Shown in pieces: positions 30,902 through 39,900 of a DNA stretch of 64,000 nt. Location of the stretch: contig JAOWCC010000655.1 in assembly GCA_030867875.1 (NCBI GenBank), positions 7,388,269 through 7,452,268 on the forward strand, in the 5' to 3' direction. Each line of letters begins with the position of its first letter. Position 1 is the first letter of the stretch. Source of the DNA: Actinernus sp. WN-2022. Its lineage: Eukaryota; Cnidaria; Anthozoa; Actiniaria; Actinernidae. Position numbers and translations under genes: made by a program. The notes beneath the pieces were generated by a model. That model made no database searches. It worked only from the letters and a program-made list of their open reading frames with translations, and was not told the DNA's origin.

Positions 30902-33900
30902 AATTGGGGTTCAAGAATACATGATACAGTTGATATAGTGGCGAGGAGGCCTCAGGAAACCATCAGGCTTGTAGCGAGGAGGCCTCCTCGAGATAGTATA
31001 AAAAAATAAATAAAAGGACAGCGTATGCGCGTCATGACCGATTCAGTATGTAACAATAGAAGATTTTTTTTTAAATAAAATAAAAAACTATCTTTGTAGA
31101 AAATTGAACAGTCCTTTTTTGAAGCAAGTTAGAGTAGTGGAATTTGTGACCGAAGAGGGCAGCGAGTTCCACACTTTTGGGCCTTGGTATAAAATAGTAA
31201 ATTGCTTACTATTGGTACGACATGCATGAGGTCGATAATTAGATGCCAATCTGGTGTTATAGTTGTGCACTTGATCATTTGTTGTAAATAAATGGTGAAA
31301 AGACTGAGGCAACAGTTGATGGTGGTATGAGAACATAAATTTACCGGTTTGTAATGAGTTAAGTTTAAAGATGTCAAGTATATTCAAACGGGCGAATAAA
31401 GGAGCAGTATGCGCCCGAAATTCAGAATTGGTCAGGGCCCGGACAGCGCGTTTCTGCAAAAGAAATATCCTGTTCAGGCGGTTTGTAACATAAGTTGAGG
31501 ACCATACTGTGTTGCAGTAACTTAGGTAAGGGTAAATTAAAGTATAATATAGAGAAAGTTTAGTTTTAGTGGATAGGTAAAATCGTGACGTTGCAACAGT
31601 CTGCGCTGAACCATTTCAATTTTGTTAACATTACGTTTGGTAGATAGATAGATAGATAACCTTTATTTAAACACGATTAATGTAAAAGCTGAAAGCTTGT
31701 CGGGTCGTGTAAAAGAAATGTATATAAAATTAAATAAAAACACTATCAAATTGAGACGTATGTATATACATATATATACTATTTACAATATCAATATCAT
31801 TATCAATAATGCTTAGGGCCAACGCCGGACTACCCACGCGACGAACACCGTCCAAACAAAAGGCGGTGGAAGAAGCGACCTCGCTATCTTTTGTCCTAAA
31901 GCCGCCCACCCCATGAAAAGCTCAACGCCTGCTCAAAGCTCAAATTAATAAAATATTTGTGTATAATTTGTAATCTATACAGTTAATAATAAGTAATACA
32001 ACTTTTATATTTGATCTCTAAAGTTAGTAATATGTAAATCCTTCAACTCTAAAGTTCGTAGTAGTAGCTGAAGTGATATCAAAACTAAAATTCCCAAATG
32101 ATTTCGAGCAGCTAAGACGGGATATTGTTTCTTTAAGACCAGTGCTTTTAACGTCATATTCTCTACAGATAGTGTTCCATAGTACCGCACCTCGATATGT
32201 TAATGAATCCTTCATGTATCTAGTGTTAAATCGAGGTGTCGGGAGCGAATCGCGTGCCCTTAAGGCATAACCCCTTTTCCGTTTCAATACAATCGCCTTA
32301 ATTAAAGTATTCGGTAGACGTTCATTGTAAGCCTTATAAAACAGTTTAAAGATATCTAATTTATATTGAAAGAAAAAAGTAGACCATTGGGCGTGCTCTA
32401 AGACATCAGTAGAAGGCATGTTCTTTGGCATGTCCTTTGGATTCCAAGCAGAACAAGCATATTCAAGTTGAGGACGAACTAAACTAGTCAGTATAAGCTT
32501 TAGATTTAACCTTTGTAAGTACTGCATTCACTAAGGATACGTCTAAGCAGACCGAGGGTGCTGTTGGCTTTTTTGCAGATAGTGTCACAATGAAGATTCC
32601 AGCGAAGATTACTAGTTAGGTTGACACCTAAGTACTTAGTAGAGGAAACTTTAGAAATGGTGTTGTGGTTTGTGTGCTTGTTTACAACTCTTTATTTAGT
32701 ACTGTTGTTGTCTACGCACGACACGAGGTCTTTACAAGATGGCGGACCCGAAGAATACACAGGGAGCCCAACTCGTAGATTACATATATGGTAATGACTG
32801 CGAAACCGTGACAAATGGATTTACCATTACATAACAGAAGGAAGATGGAATTCTCTTGTTGGTAACACCTAGGTGGCAGCACTTGGAAAAAATAAAGTTT
32901 AGTTGCCAGGTTTCGGCCCATTTGTTCAACTTATTTAGGTCTTCCTGTAAAATAATATGGTCCTGATGTGTATTAATTTCTCTATAAATGTGTAACGATA
33001 TTGGGCTATGCCATTAATAATCTGTACCCCCTCTCTATCGATGATACATATTTTTACCAAAAATACAAACCCCATGAAGAAATTGGAAAATGTGCTATAT
33101 ATACCCCTGAAGAATGGCCCGATTATGTCGACCCCCTGAAGAATTCCATGCTCTGATCGGGTTTAATCCCTGAAGAGTTTAATATTTTGGGAGTGAACCC
33201 TTAAGAATTCCACGAAATTTTTTGGTCGACCCACTGAAGAAATCCAAGTTCCTTGCGAACTGGGTCAGATCAAAGCCGTTCCCTGTAAAAGTTATTGATT
33301 GCATTCAATTAATGTGACACAGATTAATTTATAGCGCCTAAGTAACCTACATAAGATAATTCGACCGCGGATTCTAGCCGCAATTCATGAGGTAGCTAGG
33401 TTGATATACTTGTCGTACAAGTCGTTTGCATGTGACCAGTCGTTTATTTGTGGTCTAAGTCTCGGAGATGGTTAAGGTTTCTTTAAATTTCGGGTTACTT
33501 TATGTAGTTATGTCACATGAACTATACCCCCCGGGGGAATCCTTCACGGGGGCGGCACTCCTTTCAGGGGGTCCTGTTCGCACGAATTAGTTACGCAACC
33601 CGAGTAGTACCTTTTATAGGGGGTTTATAATTATGTATTTTAAGGTTATTTTACAACTCGTAAGGAATCATGATCACTTTATAAATTTTATGTTTGTGTA
33701 TTGATGTGTACCTTTTACGGGTTATTTTATGATCACCAAGCACCTCCGTCATTTTGGTACCGGAGCCGCCCCCCAGCTCCTCCCCTCCCCCTCCCCCGGG
33801 AACTACCCGTAGTTCACCACAACAGTTATAAGCAGCCTATGTAGGGTACAGACTTGACTCTACTGATTCCCGGTTCCTAGATTTTCGTGTTTTCGTTTCA

Positions 33901-36900
33901 AGTTGAGGTAAATGCCAATCAAACTAAGGCTGGAATATTCTTTTTTTTTTTTTACTGAACTCTTTTGTAGGTTATCATAGTTTTGTCCCTGACATACTCG
34001 AATGAACTACTCGAGCTTCAACGGCGGTCGTTTCCGTCAAATCCAAGATGGCGGACCAAAAATCATGGGTAATGCAACAAGGTATTTCATTTCTCTTTCT
34101 ACTAGCTTATTGAATTGTTTTTTTTACTCAGGTGGCAGATGGCCCTTTGGTCAACTTCCAGTTCTAGAACTCGGCGATGGCCGAAAAATAACCCAGTCAA
34201 GAGCAATCCTCAGGTTCCTGGCTAAAGAACATGGTAGGTGGTAAATAATGTTTTTAGTCAGTTTAATTTAAGAATCCCTTGTAAACGTTCACCAATCATG
34301 ACAAGACCAAGACCAAATGAAGTTCCTCAATCCAAAACACAAAGCGTTTGTTTCATCTATCGAAATGTATTTTTGTTGGGCATTCGTAATTAGTGCTCTT
34401 CCCTTAGGACTTGGAGTTATTTACTTTTCTCTTAACGCCAAGGTTATCCGGGCCAAAACGATTAGACATTATAACATTATTATCTATTACCCTGCATTAT
34501 ACAGCGTTTGTAGATATAGTAAATAAGTTTATGACGACCCTTAACCTCCAGGGGTCTCGGCGAATTCGCATTGGGTTGGAGAATACGTTTCCAGACGTTT
34601 CCTCGAAGTAAGGTTTTTAAAACTTGGTTTTTCGTATCAGGTGATACGCTAATAGTTTAACATTTTAAAATATGTAATGTTTCCCCGCCAATAAACACGG
34701 CTGGTCGGTATTCTCCTATGTATAGAATATACAACTTAAATATTTTCTGTGCGGTGGAGCACAGCGGCAGATCATAGAAGTACATTTTCCATTGTGGTAA
34801 TGGGTTTGAATTGTGGTATTCTCTCGATTCTTCCGTCACACCCCGTCACTTTTATATGAAACATCTCCACCCCACCCCCGGGTGAATTTCTCGCGTAGCA
34901 CCAGTCCTCCATCAAGCGTATAATACAATGGTAACTGTATGCTGTAATCTATTACTTGTCGACAATAACTTTCCAGTGAAATATTTACGACAGCTCTAAA
35001 GCACGAGTGATCTATCGTAAGTGTTACATTTGGCAAATGTTAGCTAATGTTTATAACAGGGATGAGTTCTATTTTCTTTGTGTACGTTTATCAGGAGTTT
35101 CGCCGTCGAGTAACTACGAACAAGCACGTGCTGACATGTTAGTGGATGCCTTGAAAGACATGGAAGACAAGCTGAGCGCGTTATATTGGGAGAGAAATGA
35201 AGAACGTAAGGTACGAACGTGAGTCAGCGCGAGTCTAGACTGCTGGCCAGTCCTTTCTATTCCACTAATTTCTATATAAGCATGCATCCATGGTCCAACA
35301 TGGTTAAACATGGCATAACATGGCATAACGTGGCTAAACATGGCCAAACATAGCCCAACATGGCTCAACATGGCCCAACAGGGCTTAACAGGACTCAACA
35401 CGGCTCAACACGGATAAACTTGACTAAACATACCGTAACATGGGTTTAGAGCGTTGAACCATGTTGTATCATGTTGAGCCATGGCTAATGCGACAGAGAC
35501 GATACGATAGATTGAAATAATGTACCTTGTTTATAACACCTTCAACCAATCAAACTGGCGAAATTTGATTGGGATGGTAATGGTACGAACACGGCACGGC
35601 TAAAGAGCAGTTTTGATATGAGTGGGAAAGGAATATGGGAAACCCCCACCCCTTCCCCACACTTCACCCTAACCGTTAATGGTTAATCATTAATAAAACG
35701 ATGCATATCCAAGGGAGGGGTGGGTGGGTAGTTTCCCAGAAACCGGGATTGCGCCGGAACATTGCGGGGCTGTAGCAGACCTGTTATTGGCCCAGAACCC
35801 GCCGAATCCTGCAGCGAGTATAGGCGGGTTTTGGCGGGAATCAGAATTTATTCCAAAAGGGCCCGGCAGTAGTTGCGGGAAATGGAGGGATTAGGCGGAT
35901 TGCATAAAATGGTGGTGCGGAATTTGGTGGGATTCGGCGGGTTCTGGGCCAATAACAGGCCTTGTAGCTACACCGTAACCGTACAGTAACCTTGCTGTAT
36001 CGCAACTTTGTATTGTGATTGGTCCAGACAGCAAACACAATGGAAAACCATTTCAGTGTTTCAGCATGCTGCACTGTAACCCACACCGCGGCCACCGCGG
36101 AAAAACATTAACGTTGTTCTCCGCTGGCCGAAAGAATGAAGGCTCTGGAGTTCAAATACAAGTTTCTGAGGTATTAAAGGCGCGGTGTCACGATACTGCG
36201 CATGTCACAGTCTCCAGACATTGAATTGACAGTTGTATTGTGTAACATCCAATGAGAATCAATCAAAATAAATTGCTGGAAACGCCACACTGTTCGCCAC
36301 ACTGCCGTGATTCACAGATTGTAGTTTTGCAGGTTTTGCACAGTATATGGCGAGATTTACAAGGATTTTATTCTTCCTACATCCAAGATAAACAGCATTG
36401 AGTAAAGAATAGTATCTATATTTCATTACTTGCTTGTATTTTTTGCTGTTTCCAGTCGTAAACAGTCCGAATTTGACCAAAGTGAAACGAGCTGCTCGCG
36501 TCCGTAGATATATATTTCTTCGTTATGCACTTTTGACATGATATAATTATTCTTCAAATGGCACCATTGTTTTATTTCTACATGTATAATAATACAGTTC
36601 TCTGCTGTAAAATAAATAAAACATCCTATGGAAGATTTCTTGTCCTAAAGTTTGAAAACGTTAACACATGCATTTGACGCTAGAAAGTTCAGTACACGCG
36701 GAAGTACGCAAGGTTAATTTACTAGTGGCAGTTTACTAGTTTGCACTATCGGCTGTTATGGAATGGAAACATACTTTCACAGCTTAATATGTATGTCGAT
36801 TGGTCAGAAGGATATCTTGTTTAAGATGATACGGTCCTTTCGGCATCAGGAAATTTTTAAACGGGAGTTTTCGTACAGTATTTCAAGCTATGCTGTAGCG

Positions 36901-39900
36901 CGAGTTCAGTTAAGTTACAAATGTCCGTGAAACTAATAGCGCGTTCATTATTATCGGTTTGCTCTATGGGTTCTCATGTATTCAATAATTACTTCTGGAG
37001 CTTCATATGTATGTCGATTGGTCACAAGGATTTTACTCTTTCAGTTTTTCCCGTTAGTTTGGACATTAGGGATATATCCTTGGAGATTTCGTACAGTTTA
37101 GCGACCGTGTGTCGAAAGTAGAAAAGTTCGCTTGTCACGAAAGTGCGAATACTGACAAGCGGTTTCATAGCAGTTCGATGTTTGCAGACTCTCACGTAGT
37201 CGATAATATAAACTTCTATAGCTTCATATGTACGATTGCTCACAAGGCTATCGTATTTTAGTTCATAAGGTTGTTTTGCCAGCAAAGAAAGGTTTTATCT
37301 AACTTTTCGTACAGTCTTTGCACTCCGGTCGGTTCATATAATTTCAGCCTCGATCGTTTATTTCTTCGTATCGCTGTTGAAAACTGCCATATCATTTATA
37401 ATAGGACTTGAAAAGTTGCCATGTGTTTCGTGAACTCTACTGGACATCCATACCCTCTTCGCTTCTGGTTGGAATGCCAAAAAGCTTCCAAATTCTTGCG
37501 TTTTTCGGCTGCGGTATTCATAGTACTCAGTGGCGGTCTTCCCCGCCGGTAAGCATCACTTTGCTTTTTTGTTTTAATTGTGTTGCCTGCAACGACTAAT
37601 TTTGAATAAACAAATAATTAAAACTTATTTAAGCATAACTTACATTTCCATAAATGACCAAAGGAGGCAAGGATGAATTAAAAAAGAACACTGATGGAAG
37701 TCGATTTAATAATCGGTATTTCACCGCTCTGAAAATTTCGTTCCGGGCTAGAACATAATTCAAAAATCATCAGATTTTCACACATGCGCAGTACCGTGAC
37801 ACAGCGCCTTTAAACATTTTTAGTAAATAATGTTATAACTTAACTCACAGTGAATTACAAATTAAGAAACCTTCAACCTGTGAAAGTCTTAGGCTTAGCT
37901 TTTATGTAGTTTTCTTGTTTTTCGAGAAACCGTTCACTTTTTAAGCATTACTTGATCATGAACATTGCAGAATTTCTAATTATTCACCATTGAAAGTGTA
38001 AGATCAAAAGATGAAAATAATATAATGTTGTCTCGATGTAATACGGCAAGCAAAACAGAGAAAGGATTTCGGTCAAACCGCGGTAAAACGTCACGCGCAT
38101 GCGCTTTTGATGAGCCGGTCGCGCGCGCGTCTCCCAGTTTCCCGCCGAAACTAAAAGAAAACAGAAGCAATCACCCACCCTTGGTTATTAAGAGGCGAAC
38201 ATTTATACCAGCGCTTTGTTTCGTGACGCAATAGGGAATTTGCATAATTGCATCATTTAGCTACAGCCACCAGAAGCCTTTCAGAAATATTTTCATCAGA
38301 CAAATATTTAAAACGATAAGAGCAGCAAGAGACCCCATGTAAACGATTCTTGTAGCAGTAGTACCCAGGGGGGGGGGGGGGGGGGGGGGGGGTGGGGGTG
38401 AAGGGGGTACAAAGTAGCACAATATGAATTACCTCATATGTAACGTGGACAAGCTGAGTTAAGAACAAAATACGTGTTTAAAATCAAAAACAAAAAACTC
38501 AAAATTAAATCCAACCTAAATTCCTATTCGACCGTAGAGTTCGTTGGAATACTTAAACATAATCCTCTGGCTTCGGAGATCCGGTAGCAAGAGTATCTGT
38601 CGTACGACGTCCTTATAAGGATGTACATGTAGAGTGTCACTGAAGTACGTGGTCGTGTACGAGGAAGGTCACCAATGTACGCAAGGGAGACTCGCAGTTT
38701 GCGGGTAGTGTTATGTATTAAAATTAATCACAAACCGAGCACTGAAGGTCGCTTAGCGTAGTGGTTACCACACTTGGTCTACATTGTGAGGACTCTGATT
38801 CGAACTCCAGAACGAAATAATTGTTTTCTCAATTTTGGATTTTTTGCACTCTATATTTTGGTGTAAACTCGTCGTTTGCCTATGAATCCAAGCCCTATGC
38901 CAGTGAGAACTCGTTGTTTACCTGTGAACCCTAGCTCTAAGGTGGGCGAGGCTTCGTCGTTTACCTGGGAACTTGGTTACTGACTGGTTAGGGGTAGGTT
39001 TATGTTACGGGTTAGGGTTTAGTGTGAGTGCATGTGAAGTTTCGGTAAAAGGGAATAATCTCTACCTAGTTTGTGCTGAAAGTTTCAAAATGGCGGATTA
39101 AACGAGTCTCCTGTACGTACAGCAGTGACCTCCCTCACGTACTAACTACACGTGCATATGGCGTGACCCCATATAACGCACCAATACCCACGATTGCTCA
39201 CATCTGACTTGATAGCTCAGTTGGTAGAGCGCCAGACATGTAACCTGGAGGTCGTTGGGTTCGAGTCCCACTTGGGTCAGAGATTTTTTCTCTTTCCCTC
39301 GTAGGGCGTGCACACTTAGCACTACAGCTTACCACTTTATATTACATTCTTTACACTTACTAGTGCTACGCGGCAAACATGATTCAATATCATAACTACA
39401 TATACATATGGCGGCCTATTGTGCTTCCCTAAGGAGATCGTACAATAGACCCATCTCGCCAGTAGGGAATAGGGCATTAGGGTATTCCCATGCAGACCGA
39501 AGTGAATTATGATTACGAGTTATACGACCTGGACGACTCTGTCGACTTAGCTTACAGTTTATTTATCCATTTTTAGCCTGTGTACAGCCGTGTACAGCCA
39601 TTTTAAAAATGCCTTATTCCCTAATGCCCTGTTCCCTATCTCCCAGACAACATTAATTGAAATAGCTGTATATACACGCTTTCGACTTTAGGCAACACTG
39701 AAGTCCAAGTTTTACGACGAAAATCTGCCAGCACAGGTTCAGTTCCTGGACAAAATCCTGCAAGAAAACAACGGCGGTAAAGGGTACTTTGTAGGAGATA
39801 AGGTAGGCTGATTTGAGAAAATTATGTTGTTTTAATGAAATAAAGTCATCGTAACACTGGGATAAAATTGGCTACAAACACGTACGAGACATTGATCGGC

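Noticed and set aside
36178..37809. piggyBac assignment
   Set aside because: The TTAA site fits, but the termini begin AGG rather than CCC/CCY; Kolobok-type is likelier, and without a transposase it stays open.
39206..39279. Functional tRNA-Thr gene
   Set aside because: Anticodon-stem mismatch, A at position 33, an extra T-arm base and a target duplication indicate a retroposed copy.
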